Shown here: piece by piece, positions 11,326-22,918 of the stretch
How the letters are laid out: the number at the start of each line of letters is the position of its first letter
How positions within the stretch are numbered: the first letter of the stretch is position 1
DNA from: Selaginella tamariscina
Taxonomy: Eukaryota; Streptophyta; Lycopodiopsida; Selaginellales; Selaginellaceae
Length of the DNA: 64,000 nucleotides
Assembly (NCBI GenBank): GCA_003024785.1
Contig: PUQB01000094.1
Span: forward strand, 161,249-225,248
Direction of reading: 5' to 3'
The notes under the pieces: generated by a model
Seen by the model: the letters and a program-made list of their open reading frames with translations, nothing else
Databases searched by the model: none
Told to the model about the DNA's origin: nothing
Translations under genes and position numbers: made by a program

Positions 11326-11689
11326 GTGCGATGGGCACAATTTTTGTCCCAGTTCTGATACATGATTATTCATCGTCCCGGTCGTTTAAATGGCAAAGCA
11401 AATGCTTTATCTTGTCACAGTTACCTAGCTCCAGTAACAAATGAAATCCCATTCGATCAACAAGAACAAGTCATCCTGAGCTCCGACCAGTTGTTGGTGA
11501 ACGCTTTTCCGTTCTTCTGCTCCAGTTGACACTTCGTTTTTGGATCTAATCTGAGAAAGTCTTCCTCAAGACGAGTTTGCTCGTGATGTCCTTGCACATT
11601 TTCAATGAGTTCAACCATTGTCTTCAGGGTCACAACTACGAGATTATGCTGCTTTCCATCTTCATAAGGGTGGCTGTACCACCACATCC

Positions 11690-13110
11690 AAATCTATGTT
11701 CCGGATGGAGAACTGAGGTTGTGAGCTATCCAACATTGCCATGACAACATAGCTGCGGAACATTTTGGCATCAAAAGATGATCGAGCTGGTACAATGTGT
11801 GTTCTAGTGGCCTCGGCTTTGCATGCAGTTGAGAAATTTGTGCGATTTTTGTGACACATGCCAGCATACAAAACTTCCTTGTCATCGACCGTTGGACTAC
11901 TACAACCTTCCATTGCTCAGCAGCCATGGTCCTCCATCGCCATGGATTTCCTAACTGATTTACCACCTTCTAGAGGGTTTGATGATGTCCTAGTCATTGT
12001 TGATCTTTGTTCCTTGCAACAAAACATGTTTGGGTCATGATGCTGCAGATCTGGTGTACCGGGAGGTGTTCCGTCTTCATGGTCTTCCTAATGAACTTGT
12101 CACTGATCGAGGTCCCCAGTTCACTCCAGCATTCTGGCAAAGATTCTTAGATCGGCTACGTATCACCGGGATGCACATCATCCTGAAACAGATGGCCAAA
12201 CAAAGTGCATGATTCAAACTCTAGAACAATATCTCCGATGTTTCATTTCTCATTTGCAAAATGATTGGGTCGATCTCCTTCCTGTTGCCGAGTTTGCGTA
12301 CAACAACATGGCACACTCACGGCACACTCATCCATAGGTGTGTTGCCATTTTTCGCGTTCTCTGGTGTTCATCCTCGCTGGTCCTACAGCTTGCCCATGG
12401 TTCCTGGCCTTACCATTGCTGCCGATGAATCATGTTGAGCATCTCCAATAGGTCTAATTCGTGTACAACAACATGGCACACTCACGACACACTCATCCAT
12501 AGGTGTGTCCCGCATTTTTCGCGTTCTTTGGTTGCTGGTCCTACAACTTGCCCATGGTTCCTAGCCTTACCACTATTGCCGATGATCGTGTTGAGCATCT
12601 CCAACAGGTCCATGAAGAAAGTGCAGCATCATCTTGAACGCGCTCGGGATTTGCAATAACAAACTGCTGATCGTTCCCAGGATTTGCAACAACAAGCTGA
12701 TGATGTTCCCGTTCCTCTCCTCCAACATTCACAATTGGTGACCAAGTGTGGCTCCTCCGGCATCATTGCCAACCACACGTCCCTATGACAAGCTCAACCG
12801 GCGTCATTGGCCAACCACACGTCCCTATGACAAGCTAGACTGGTGTCATTGGCCAACCACACGTCCCTATGACAAGCTGGACTATCAACACTTGGGCCCA
12901 TTTTGCATCATCGAGAGACTCATCGTTCCCGTTCCTCTCCTCTAGCATTCACAGTTGTGATCAAGTGTGGCTCCTCCGGCGTCATTGACCACCACACGTC
13001 CCATTTCGCATCATCGAGAGACTCTCTAATGTGATGTTTCGTCTCGAGCTTCCACCAACCATCCGGATCCATCTCATGTTCATGTTTCTTATTGGAGCCT
13101 TATCATGCTC
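11690..13110 (+). pseudogene. Gypsy integrase remnant with internal duplications
   Basis: Integrase core fragments include [22 protein letters not shown] near 11940-12000 and [18 protein letters not shown] near 12090-12140, the latter with the second catalytic Asp. The C-terminal LGPFCIIERL and FRLELPPTIRIH stretches near 12895 and 13050 match the usual gypsy integrase tail. Segments around 12300-12640 and 12770-12950 are locally duplicated and the frame is broken throughout. Confidence 0.8.
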
Positions 13111-13580
13111 CTTCTGAACCCGGCCGACTTCTTCCACCCCTCCTCCAGTTACAGTTGCTGGTGAACCTGAGTTCAAGGTTGCTGCAATTTTGACTCCAAG
13201 CTTGTTCATGGTCAGCTTTATTTTGAGCATGCTTCTGATCTTGTTGCTGCAATTTTGACCCAGCTTGTTCATGGTCAGCTTCATTTTGGCATGCTTCTGA
13301 TCTTGTTGCTGCAATTTTTGACTCCAAGCTTGTTCATGGTCAGCTTCATTTTGAGCATGCTTCTAATCTTGTTGCTGCAATTTTACTCCAAGCTTGTTCA
13401 TGGTCAGCTTCATTTTGAGCATGCTTCTAATCTTGTTGCTGCAATTTTTGACTCCAAGCTTGTTCATGGTCAGCTTCATTTTAAGCATGCTTCTGATCTT
13501 GTTGCTGAGTTCCATCATCGATATCCAACCTGGACCAGTGATGCGAGGTACTTGTTGCTGAGTTCCATCATCGATATCCA
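12767..13580. repeat. Tandem duplications in the gypsy 3' region
   Basis: Three sets of short tandem repeats. A unit with CCACACGTCCCTATGACAAG occurs three times from about 12772 to 12880. A ~62-base unit with TTGTTCATGGTCAGCTTCAT occurs five times from about 13200 to 13505. A unit with GTTCCATCATCGATATCCAA occurs twice from about 13503 to 13590. They extend the end of the integrase frame, just upstream of the 3' LTR. Confidence 0.85.
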
Positions 13581-13624
13581 ACCTGGACTAGTGATGCAAG
13601 GTACTCATCATCGAAGGGGGGTAG

Positions 13625-13973
13625 TGTAAGGATCATGAATTATTTTTGCCTTTCACATGATTTGAACCCGAGACCTTTCCGCTAACACACATATATGCCA
13701 ACTTGTCTGTATGATCATGAATGCTAAATTACAACCATCAATAGCAAGCGTATATTCATACGCATGTTCCAGACCAGTTGTGGACCACACAATCTTCAGG
13801 ACCTCAAATATATAAACAGGGTTCCAGTTCCAGGTTTCTCAGAATCATTCAACATCAGTCTTTGGCCTTGTGTTTCATTTTATTCATTTCTTTCTTGAAT
13901 ACAATTTCCTCCTTTCAGCTTAAAGGTTCTGCCCTTGTTTTAAAGGTTTCGCCCTTTGCACAAGGTCGTGACA
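13625..13973 (+). repeat. 3' LTR of the 8-14 kb gypsy element
   Basis: Begins TGTAAGGATC and ends GTCGTGACA, about 349 bases, preceded by a GAAGGGGGGTAG purine tract that fits a polypurine tract. Homologous to 8126-8481. Confidence 0.85.
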
Positions 13974-14520
13974 ATTGGGTGACACAATTTATCTAGTGGG
14001 ATTTATTCCACTATCTATAAGTCTCTACATTACAAGCACCTCACCAAGGGTATTGGATTGGCACAATTACAATCGGCGGGATTTTTCTTGCTAACTATAA
14101 GATTATATTTGAAATAAGTACCTCGTGAGTTGATAGAATTTTATTTGTGGGATTAATCATGACAAAGTTACCTGCTAAATATCATGGACGATAATTTCAA
14201 AACATTTTAGCAAGATAAATCACACAAGGTAAAACAATCTCACAAATGATGGTGGACAATTATCACTAACATTCTCAAAACATTTTAGTGAGATAAATCT
14301 TATGGGTTAAGCATTCTCACAAATCATGGTTGGAGGAATAAATCTTGTCGATTAAAACAAGTAGACAAATAATAAATCCCACTAACTAAAACAAGCTTAC
14401 AAATAATAAATCCCTCCATAACACTCCAAAACAATTTAGTGAAATAAATTCTGTAGGCTAAGCACTTTCACAAATGATCATTGGAAGGATAAATCTAACC
14501 AACATGCAGTGTAGGGTTGC
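13974..14520. other. AT-rich spacer with decayed GGATTAATC-like motifs
   Basis: No gene. Several weak relatives of the palindrome family (for example GGCGGGATTTTTCTTGC near 14075 and GGGATTAATC near 14150) and a repeated AACATTTTAG(T/C)(G/A)AGATAAAT phrase suggest a degraded repeat. Confidence 0.4.
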
Positions 14521-15140
14521 AACGTCAAGCCACGATCCAGGAACCAGGAAAAGAACAGGATTCCAAGGACAGGAAGGCTTGACTCAGGAACAGGACTGAG
14601 AGCAAGACATGAACCAGGGAATAGGAACGGACGGATCTAGGAGCAAGACAGGAAAGCGCAGGACAAGATCCAGGAACAAGACAGAAGCAGGATAGGATCC
14701 AGGAGCAGGACAGGATCCAGGAGCAGGACAGGAAACAGGAGCGAGACAGGAACAGGACAGGAAACAAGACAAGAACAAACGAGACGAGATTGATCGTAGT
14801 AAGACTGGTGTTGATAGTAACTAATTGTACAACAATTAGGTCGGAGCTTTTATGCTCACAACTCCAAGAGCTAATCTAGGCATGAGTGCTAAAAGTGATT
14901 GCATGCATGCAAAAGTGATTGCATGCATGCAGAGGCTAAGATGAGTCCACATGTCCCTTATCCTCTAGGCATATCCTGTGGCATATCCTGTAGGAATATC
15001 CTGTAGGAATATCCTGCAACCGAATCCTGTGTCCGGAATCCTGGTAGGAATATCCTATAGGAAAGTCCTGCAACCCATATCCTATATCCGGAATCCTGTA
15101 GGAAAGTCCTGCAACCCATGTCCTGTATCTGGAAACCTGT
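14520..15140. repeat. Low-complexity CAGGA and TATCCTG tandem repeats
   Basis: From 14530 to 14790 the plus strand is purine-rich, with short units of the CAGGAACAGGAC type. From 14975 to 15140 another short-period repeat uses TATCCTGTAGGAA and AATCCTG units. A doubled AAAAGTGATTGCATGCATGC lies at about 14890-14930. No gene. Confidence 0.8.
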
Positions 15141-15334
15141 ATTCTGTATCGGGTCGTGACAGCAATGGCTATAGGGTTAGACGTTTTAGAGAGAGGAGAA
15201 GCCTCCTAGAGAAAGAAATGTCATTTTAAAACCTTGACTTTTAGAACTTAGAAGTTGAATTAATTTTTTTTATAATTTTACTTTATGACTTTAATTTTTA
15301 CTTTGAAAGTTGACTACTATTATTTATTGTACTT

Positions 15335-15800
15335 TGTGTCGAGCTTAGATGTACTAAGAAACAGTCCCACTTAGGTCTTTATGAATGGTTCGACATGGGG
15401 TTGGGTTTAGGGTTAGGTTAAGTTAGGTTAATAATCACAAATAGGAAAGAAGGGCGACCGTCATGGAAATAAAGTAGAATATACATAGCGAGAGTTCTAG
15501 GGTTCAAAATAGAGCTTATTAATATTCTCGTATTGGTGCAAGGTTAAACTCGTGTCGTCAAGGCACAACCCATATTATGCCACCTCAACTTCCAGTTTGT
15601 AGGGGTACATCACATCTTAAGGGCTCCCAACCCTTTTGTTGGCGAATCCGCACCCTCGTGACTGGGTACGTTGCACCCAATGAGTTAGGTCAGGGTTACA
15701 TGTGCACGCTTTTTCCTCTTCTCACTAATTGCTTTCATGTAGCCACATGGGGCGGTTATATGTATCCCCCCTCTTTACATGCCACATCATTGCCATGTAA
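15335..15800 (+). repeat. LTR-like fragment, third copy of a shared family
   Basis: Resembles, in opposite orientation, the LTR-like segments at about 27850-28740 and 45930-46720. Shared stretches include GTGTCGTCAAGG and the flanking CAACTTCCA...GGGGTACA phrases. A TTGGGTTTAGGGTTAGG tract lies near 15400. No coding sequence seen. Probably a truncated solo LTR. Confidence 0.6.
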
Positions 15801-16424
15801 TTAACTTAGGGCATTAATTAGATTAACATAATTGGTATGAAGTTGTGCTAGTGTGGGAAGTGCTTTGGAAATGCTGCCGTGAAAAATCTTTTTCCATTAA
15901 TTTTCACCTTTTCCTCAAAGCTCCCCTTATTGTTGTTGTTTTAGGAACACTAAATTAGGGATTAGGGTTTAATTAATGATGTGGCATAATTTAAGATGAC
16001 ATGGCACATAAGCCAAGTGGCAATATATTATTGATTAGTTTCACTGGGGTCTTGATCCATGCACGATTTCACTGGGACGAGGATCCCCCATTTCCCCACT
16101 TTCTTTGCCATGTCAATAGAGGGTAGCATGTAACCATGGATTTTAATCCCTCCCCTAAAAACGTCCCAACAAGGGGCTCATGTAACCTCGACATTAGCCA
16201 ACTTCTTCTGTCTGATATCTCGTTTGCAAGTTTGAAAGGTGTTGCCTAAGTTCATGTCCAACTTTAATGGTTGAGGCATTGCTTTGATTGCTTCATCCAC
16301 GTCAAGCTAAGAGCTCAGCTAATCATGCATCCTAACTCACAAAGGTGAACAATGTCTGTAAATTGAAGGAGTTAAAAGATGGTAGTTTAATAACCTCAGC
16401 AATAAATTCTTTTGTAACTTGCCA
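15801..16424. other. No gene seen
   Basis: Non-coding sequence between the LTR-like fragment and the second ParB/MTase-like copy. Several CATGTAAC and GTGGCA phrases but nothing assignable. Confidence 0.5.
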
Positions 16425-18765
16425 AACAAGTGGTCCTCATAGTGACGATGTTTTGAGTTGCATTGTTGTACTTTGTCATTCTAACATGTGGCACAAGTAA
16501 CTTTCTTACCTCATGCCACTGTTAAGGATCCTTGTTCTCAACTATTTTATTACATCTGTAAAATGATTGTTAGTTGGCCTTACAAGGTATATTATATACC
16601 TTGTTAATGTGTGACCCATGTCTGAACTAAAAGCTTCATTAGTCCTTGAGAATTTATTTTATGTACAAATATACACAATATACAAAAATGCCTTATGTTA
16701 TACTCATTTATAACTATATGTCACTCTAACAACTCATTAACAATTCATCTTCGTTGTTACCTTCTAAGCCAGGCAAAGAAGGTTTTAACTGCTTAGGAGA
16801 TCGTTGATATTTGCTTGGAAGGATTTTTTGACACTTGCCAATTTATCACGAATATTTCAAACGGTTTCCTGCATGTAGTAATGTTACCCATAAAGTCTCT
16901 AAATCCGGCAGCAAACATCTGTAAGGCTTGTCATGATTCGTAGTGTCCTCTTTTATCAGGTTCAACTCCGTTCTCCTTTATTAAAGGATTACCATAAGAG
17001 AAGGTGTTATGGTGATGTTCTTCTTTTTTGCATTGGCATGCAATAGATTCTTATTCAAATCTTCCAATGGGTAAATGGACAAACATATCATTGTTTATCA
17101 CATACAAATATTTGTTGACCTCCTCGTATGTTAGAGCTGAGGTCCAGCCCAATTTGGCAGTATATTCCCAACCACTCCTTGAAGTGTTTGGTCATCTTCA
17201 ACTCCATTACCTTGAGATGAAAAGGAAAGGTGAGGCTGCTGTTGTTAATCTATAATTTGTCATCAATCATCAAATCAGCTAACACATGATGCAATTTAAT
17301 CTATTTATGGGTGCACTTGTGGGATTGGTCATAATTCCCAAAGTGCACCCATAAACAGATTTAGCCTTGGGTGTCTTACTGGGTTTCTTTTGTAGACTTC
17401 TCTGAAGGGATCCTCTTCACTTATCTACTTCTTTCTTTAGTGTTCCTTTTGTAAAAGATTTCATGATTCCCACCTATTTGGTGAAGACCTTTGTCCTCGA
17501 GACAAAAAATTAACATCATCAGGAAGGATGTTTCTTTTCCACCCACCTGGGCAAAATCAAATGTTGCAATTTTTTTGGCTCTCTACACATGGATTAATTA
17601 GAAAATTATTATTCTAGCGGGATAAATCCCGCCAAGAATTTTTCTTACCCGATATTGATGTAGTACTTTATTGGTTTTTTACACTCCATCTGAATCTTCA
17701 CGATTTGTTCTAGTGTTGTCACTCACATTATCTCAATCCCTTTCTTTCTTTCATAGTATGGACACAAAACAACATTATGTGGAACGGTGTATGAATATAT
17801 CATTCATTTTTCCATGAACTCAGCTACACGTTCTTGGTTGAGTGGCCTATAATTGAAGCTGGGGTTAATGTTGCAATACTTAACCCTACATTTGTAAATC
17901 CTGTCATTCAACATCATTTCCTTGTGGCTTATCGCAACATGGGATGGCAATGGTGTAGTTGATAGAACGACATAAGACTTTCTTTTACAGTCAAAATCAA
18001 GATATGTGAATCCCGACTGCAGCTATTCTAGTGTTCTTGACACATTCTTCTTCCGATTGGTTTACCCATTAGACAAACATATCATTACGATAACGTTTAA
18101 TTTGGTTGGGAATCTTCAGAGGCTGCCTCTAAAAGATTCCCAAGCAAATTAAATGTGAACTTGGGACCGAGTTATCCTCTCAATCTTCTTAAAATGTTGT
18201 TATGTTCTTCTTCAATAAGAGTTAGGACGATTGCTTCATTCGTAAATCTTCTGTAATGTGAAGAAATATCTACTATGAATACACTTACTCAATGGGTATT
18301 CAAATCCTCAAAGAAGACATCTAGCCGAATCCCGTTCAAAGATGGGCTTTCATTTAATTGAAGAAAATTCCACGGTTAACATCATTAGTGAAAACGTAAA
18401 TGTCGTAATTAACAAGCCGACACAACCACCCAAGGTTCAAGTCGTGTTTGGGCCTCCTCCAAATCTGAGAATGTTTACATTAGATGAAACAAGATATATA
18501 TTTTGAGCATCGTTCAAATCTCGGTTTACAGCCTACCCTCAAGTGCTTGACTATTGAATCTACTTTCATTGTTTTGTTTGTCCATGTGATGTGATAAAGT
18601 TAATTTGACAGCAATTACGGTTGATCCAATGCACTTCCTATTTATTTTAAAATATGGCCAAGTCGATTTCAGAATTCCCCTGTCCATCTCATCTCCTCCT
18701 CTTGTCTTTAATGTCACCTCAATGCCACATAAATCATAAGTTCTCATAAACATTACAGGGTCTAT
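16425..18765 (-). pseudogene. Second, internally deleted copy of the ParB/MTase-like unit
   Basis: Reading the minus strand from 18765 downward, CGIEVTLKTRGGDEMDRGIL matches the first copy from 1342, and homology continues with many substitutions and stops. Two internal deletions are clear. About 295 bases are missing at the junction near 17655, removing the ISGQHTITAAQ motif up to the palindrome-bearing intron. A second deletion near 16790 removes the equivalent of about 3500-4310, including the methyltransferase motif I. A ~20-bp-arm hairpin (17298-17362, arms with ATGGGTGCAC) replaces part of the middle. Homology runs on through the 3' spacer and the first part of the neighbouring phosphatase gene to about 16425. 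Confidence 0.85.
17616..17633. repeat. Palindrome inside the conserved intron of the second copy
   Basis: GCGGGATAAATCCCGC sits in the 66-nt intron (about 17583-17648) at the same place as the palindrome at 2676-2693 in the first copy. Retention in a decayed copy shows it was present before duplication or was gained in parallel. Confidence 0.8.
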
Positions 18766-18794
18766 AAATATTTCTTTGAAGTGGTCAGACTAAT

Positions 18795-18870
18795 TAGATG
18801 ACGGGATTAATCTCGCCAGGTTTGATTAAAAGAATAATCGTCTTGGCGGAATTAATCTTGCCAGGCCCGA
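18795..18870. repeat. Two palindrome-family units upstream of the second copy
   Basis: GACGGGATTAATCTCGCC near 18800 and GGCGGAATTAATCTTGCC near 18845 flank the start of the inverted gene copy. They sit between the gene start and its conserved hairpin, whereas in the first copy the array lies outside the hairpin. Confidence 0.75.
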
Positions 18871-19019
18871 AAAGTGAAGAAATTATAATATACAAATAAA
18901 CATGTACATATAAGTGAAGGTGTGTGTGAGATAGAGATAAAAAACTTATATATACGAATACACTATTACATTTACATACACCCTTCATCGTCTTGGAGAG
19001 AAGTGAATGGGATTAAGTG

Positions 19020-19112
19020 TCTAAAGCTCACATTTATGATAGTACAAAAAAAACGCACATCATTTGGTTCTAGCACTACCACAAATGTGAACTTTGAACA
19101 ATTTTATAGGGT
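19020..19112. repeat. Conserved hairpin upstream of the second copy
   Basis: Inverted repeat with arms AGCTCACATTTATGATAG and CTACCACAAATGTGAACTTT, the counterpart of 1032-1110. Its orientation relative to the gene is the same, so the duplicated unit extends at least to here. Confidence 0.75.
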
Positions 19113-19144
19113 TTATTAGTTTTCACTTAAAAATATTTTAATAA

Positions 19145-20104
19145 GGGCTGTTTCACACCAACCTTTACTTAGCCCAAACTTTTAAGTTAAATCTGTGTAA
19201 TGGAAAATTTTAAATGTAAAATAATCACACTAGTAAAGTTAAGGTCACCTTTAGTCACAATTACCATATTAATACGTAAATGTTAGTTTTTAAAATAATT
19301 TTCTTCACACCAAAGATTTTAATAAAATGTAGTTCTAAATAAAAAGTAATCTTCACATAACCATTATTTAAAACATGTAAAAGTAAACGCTTCACACCAA
19401 CAACTACTTATAAATTTTATTTAAAGCAAATCTTTTTCATTCAAACATTTGCAATATATTGAGCTAAACTATGTCTAATGTTTTCTCCATCCACGATCAC
19501 GACTCTTCTTTTCTTTGGCCGTGACCTTCTCCTCAGTAGCACCATCTAAAATGCAAACTATCATGCATGCGTGTAATCTAATCTAGAAATTACCTCGGAA
19601 ACTCTTTTTTTGTGTGGAATTGTTGTCTTCTCCTTTAGGCACCTCAACTACAAAACCTTAAGAAGAAAAGGGCCAAAAATGTGAGAAGAAAGCATGGAGT
19701 CTCAAGTTACAAACCTGATTTGTGTTCATCTTCTTCATAGCAGCTACCAAATCCTATTTGCAACTCACACCCTAAACCTGGTCACCACGTTTGTGTATTC
19801 AGTCACACCCTAAATCAAGTCACCACACCTCTACTCAGCTTGCCGCACCTCTGCCATGCCCTTAATTAAAGGTGTAAACGTTAGAAATTATACATTTAGC
19901 TAAATGTTAAAAGCACTATAGAAATTAAAAACATTTACACGACCTTTAACTTTAAAGTAATTGTACTTTTGGTGTGAAGAAATTTTGATTAAATATAACT
20001 TTTACTTTAGCACTTTTAATTTATAAGTAAAGGTAATGTGGTGTGAAGAAAAGACGATTAAAATTCACATTTAACCCTAAGTAAAGGTTGGTGTGAAATG
20101 ACCC
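19145..20104. mobile_element. Harbinger/Tourist-type MITE, 960 bp
   Basis: Terminal inverted repeats: the left end GGGCTGTTTCACACCAACC pairs with the right end, whose reverse complement reads GGGTCATTTCACACCAACC. Both ends are flanked by TAA (19142-19144 and 20105-20107), matching the three-base TAA/TTA target duplication of PIF/Harbinger elements. Sub-terminal copies of TTCACACCAA occur inside near 19305 and 19390, and inverted near 19966 and 20037. No transposase frame is present, so it is non-autonomous. Confidence 0.85.
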
Positions 20105-20169
20105 TAAGATTAAGAGTAATAAGAGGAGATAAAAAAAACTTTTATATATTAATATACATGTACATTCAC

Positions 20170-20684
20170 ATATAGGTGGCGGGATTAATCTCACCCACCA
20201 TTTCTAAAAGGCAGGGAAGGGTGGCAAATTAATCCCGCCACCGCTTCCCTGCCTCCTTGAATTTATGTGTGTGAGAATATACAAATACATACAATATAAA
20301 AATACATGTGTGTGTAAGAGAGATAGATAAATGAATTATAATATAAGATACACATGTACATATAAATACAGGTGTGTTGTGTGTGAAATAAAGATAAAGA
20401 AACTTCTATATACTTATACATAGGTCATACAGGGTGGTGGGATTAATCTTGCCACCCTTTTCTGTCTTAAAGAGAAGTTGACAGGATTAATCTTGCCCAC
20501 CATTTTAGGAGGCAGGGAAGGTGTGGCGGGATTAATCTCGCCACCACAACCATGCCTCCTAGAATGTGTGTTGAAAGAGAGAGATAAAGGAATTATATGT
20601 ACAAATACACATGCACATATAAATACATGTGTGAGTAAGAAAGAGATAAAGAACTTATATATATTAATATGCAAGTACATTCAC
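20170..20684. repeat. Palindrome-family units with CA/GA microsatellite spacers
   Basis: Units of the GGCGGGATTAATC(T/C)CGCC type near 20178, 20225, 20435, 20480 and 20525 alternate with GTGTGAGAGAGATAAAG and ATACAAATACA(C/T) simple sequence. Related to the array at 1-870. Confidence 0.8.
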
Positions 20685-22050
20685 ATATAGTGTGGCGGAT
20701 AAATCTCGCCACCCTTTCTCCCAGAGAGTGGTGACGGATTAATCTGGCCACCCCTTTTAGGAGGCAAGGAAGGGTGGCGAGATTAATCCTACCACCCTTC
20801 TAGGAAGCAGGGAAGGGGTGGCGAGATTAATCCCACCACCACTTCCTTGCCTCATGCATGTGTGTGTGTGAGACAAAAGAAATATAAAGAACTTATAAAA
20901 TACAAATAAACATGTATATATACATACAATTGTGTGTGTGTGAGAGAGAGAAAGAAATTACATATATACAAATACATACACATATACATTCAGAGTGTGT
21001 GTTTGAGAGAGAGATAAAGTAATTATATATATACAAATACACAGGTACATACACATATATTTGTATGTGTGTAATAAATAAATAAATAAATTATATTATA
21101 TAAATACAAACATATATATGTATATGTATATACAAGTGTGTGTGTGTTTGTGTCATAGATAAATTAAATTATACGATAGTATACAGATACACACATACAT
21201 ATATTATACTATATTTTATTTATCTATCTCTTGCACACACACACACACTCCTATACATATATATGTGTGTGTATTTATAGAATTTAATTTATTTATTTAT
21301 CTCTTGTACACACACGCACACTCCTATATATATATACATATATATATGTGTGTGTTTATCTATATAATATAATATATTTATTTATCTTTCGCACACACAC
21401 GCACACTCCTGTATATACATATACATATAGATGTGTGTGTGTGTATCTATATACTATTTGTATAATTTAATTTATTTATTTATCTCTTTCACATATACAC
21501 ACACACACCTGTATATACATATACATATATATGTTTGTATTTGTATAATATAATTTATTTATTTATTTCTTACACAAACACAAACTGTATGTGTATGTAC
21601 TTGTGTATTGTATATAATTACTTTATCTCTCTCTTAAACACACACTCTTGAATGTATATGTATGTGTATATTGTATATATGTAATTTTTTATCTCTCTTT
21701 CACACACACACAACTGTATGTATATATACATCATTTATTTGTATTTTTAAGTTCTTTATATTTCTTTTTTTGTTACACACACTGCTTGAGGCAAGGAAGT
21801 GGTGGCAGGATTAATCCTGCACCCCTTCCTTGCCTAGTGGGCAGAATTAATCCGCCACCACTCTATAAGATAGAGAAGGGTGGCCGGATTAATCTCGCCA
21901 CCCATTCCCTGCCTCCTAGAAGGGTGACCGGATTAATCTCGCCACCCCTTCCTTGCCTCTTAGAAGGGTGGCCGAATTAATTCCGTCACCCTTTCCCACC
22001 ACTCTCTGAGATGGAGAAGGGTGGGAGATTAATCCCACCACTATATGTGA
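20685..22050. repeat. Long inverted repeat with palindrome units at both ends
   Basis: The sequence is self-complementary about a centre near 21195. The 20700-20945 block (palindromes, then GTGTGTGTGTGAGACAAAAG and ACTTATAAAATACAAATAAAC) reappears as its reverse complement at about 21690-22050. The flanking ACATTCACATATAG at 20685 pairs with CTATATGTGAATC at 22042. Right-arm material at 21225-21600 contains about four tandem units of roughly 85-90 bases (TTTATTTATCTCTTxCACACACAC...). A foldback-type element or an inverted duplication would fit. No gene. Confidence 0.8.
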
Positions 22051-22139
22051 ATCTTTATTAAACTAATTACATTTAAACTAAGCTTAATTATACCCATACT
22101 TACCATTTATTCTTTTAATGTCTTTATAAACTTGGGCAA

Positions 22140-22640
22140 ATGTCTAAGGCTCTTTCTAGTTGGCAGTGGTACGGCCACCATCAAAATAGATAACTGGTGC
22201 GATGAGCCACTGGCCCAAATGGAGGGCGAGTTCCTAGGTGGGTGCCGACCTTGGCAACCCGAAACAGCGAAACAAGTGGATAACAAAAGCTATTAGGTGG
22301 CACTAACAGATTGAGGCAAGTGTCATGCGACATTGATAGCAGATTAGATCTGAACCACCACCCAAGGTGTAGAGAACAACACACATGAGAAAGACATGTT
22401 AAAATAGCTGACTAATACCTAGTCCTATTGAAGTCACCCAATGGGAGGATGCCATCGGGACTATGGACAAGTATCACCCGACCACTATATAAACAGACAA
22501 GCAAGTAGTGGAGGGATTCTTATAGTTCGTCTTCTCCTTGTGTTCTTGTCTTGAGTACTTAGATAGATTTACTTGGGTGTTAGCCACCAAGGAGGGTCAC
22601 AAGTTGTAATAGATATATATTCTATTTTAACAACCCAAAA
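22140..22640 (+). repeat. Solo-LTR-like fragment
   Basis: Has promoter-like features of an LTR: CTATATAAACAG at about 22484-22495, then a stretch ending in AGTTGTAATAGATATATAT. The 22320-22450 part resembles 54740-54870, where gypsy fragments lie, so both may derive from one family. No coding sequence is supported. Confidence 0.5.
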
Positions 22641-22918
22641 GGTAGTTCTCTCTCTAGCACAGCTCACAAGTTTCAAATAATAAACACCTTGAAGGAGATA
22701 GAGCTTAATTTCCAAGAAGTCATGCATACCATCTCTACTTTGGGAATTGGTATTGAGCCATTTGAAAGTGACACACATGTTGATGGGCAGCACATGGCTA
22801 TTTCACATGTTGATCTTGTTGACATAAGTGAAACACAATTATGTACTTGAGTTTTTGGGACACATTGTAGGAAGCACACATGCACACACACACACACACA
22901 CAATATGCACAATATGCT
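22641..22918. other. No gene seen
   Basis: Short frames only, with a (CA)n tract at about 22885-22902. The stretch just after the LTR-like fragment may be internal element sequence, but no domain is recognisable. Confidence 0.4.

Larger units (their letters stand above)
8126..13973 (+). mobile_element. Ty3/gypsy LTR retrotransposon, decayed
   Basis: Two homologous LTRs bound gag, protease, reverse transcriptase, RNase H and integrase remnants in gypsy order on the plus strand. Multiple stops and frameshifts make it non-autonomous. The bases beside the LTRs (GCATT left, ATTGG right) give no target-site duplication, and no clear tRNA primer site follows the left LTR, which suggests age or rearrangement. 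The left LTR abuts the minisatellite. Confidence 0.9.

Noticed and set aside
8126..13973. Five-base target-site duplication for the gypsy element
   Set aside because: Flanking bases GCATT and ATTGG do not match, so no duplication is claimed.
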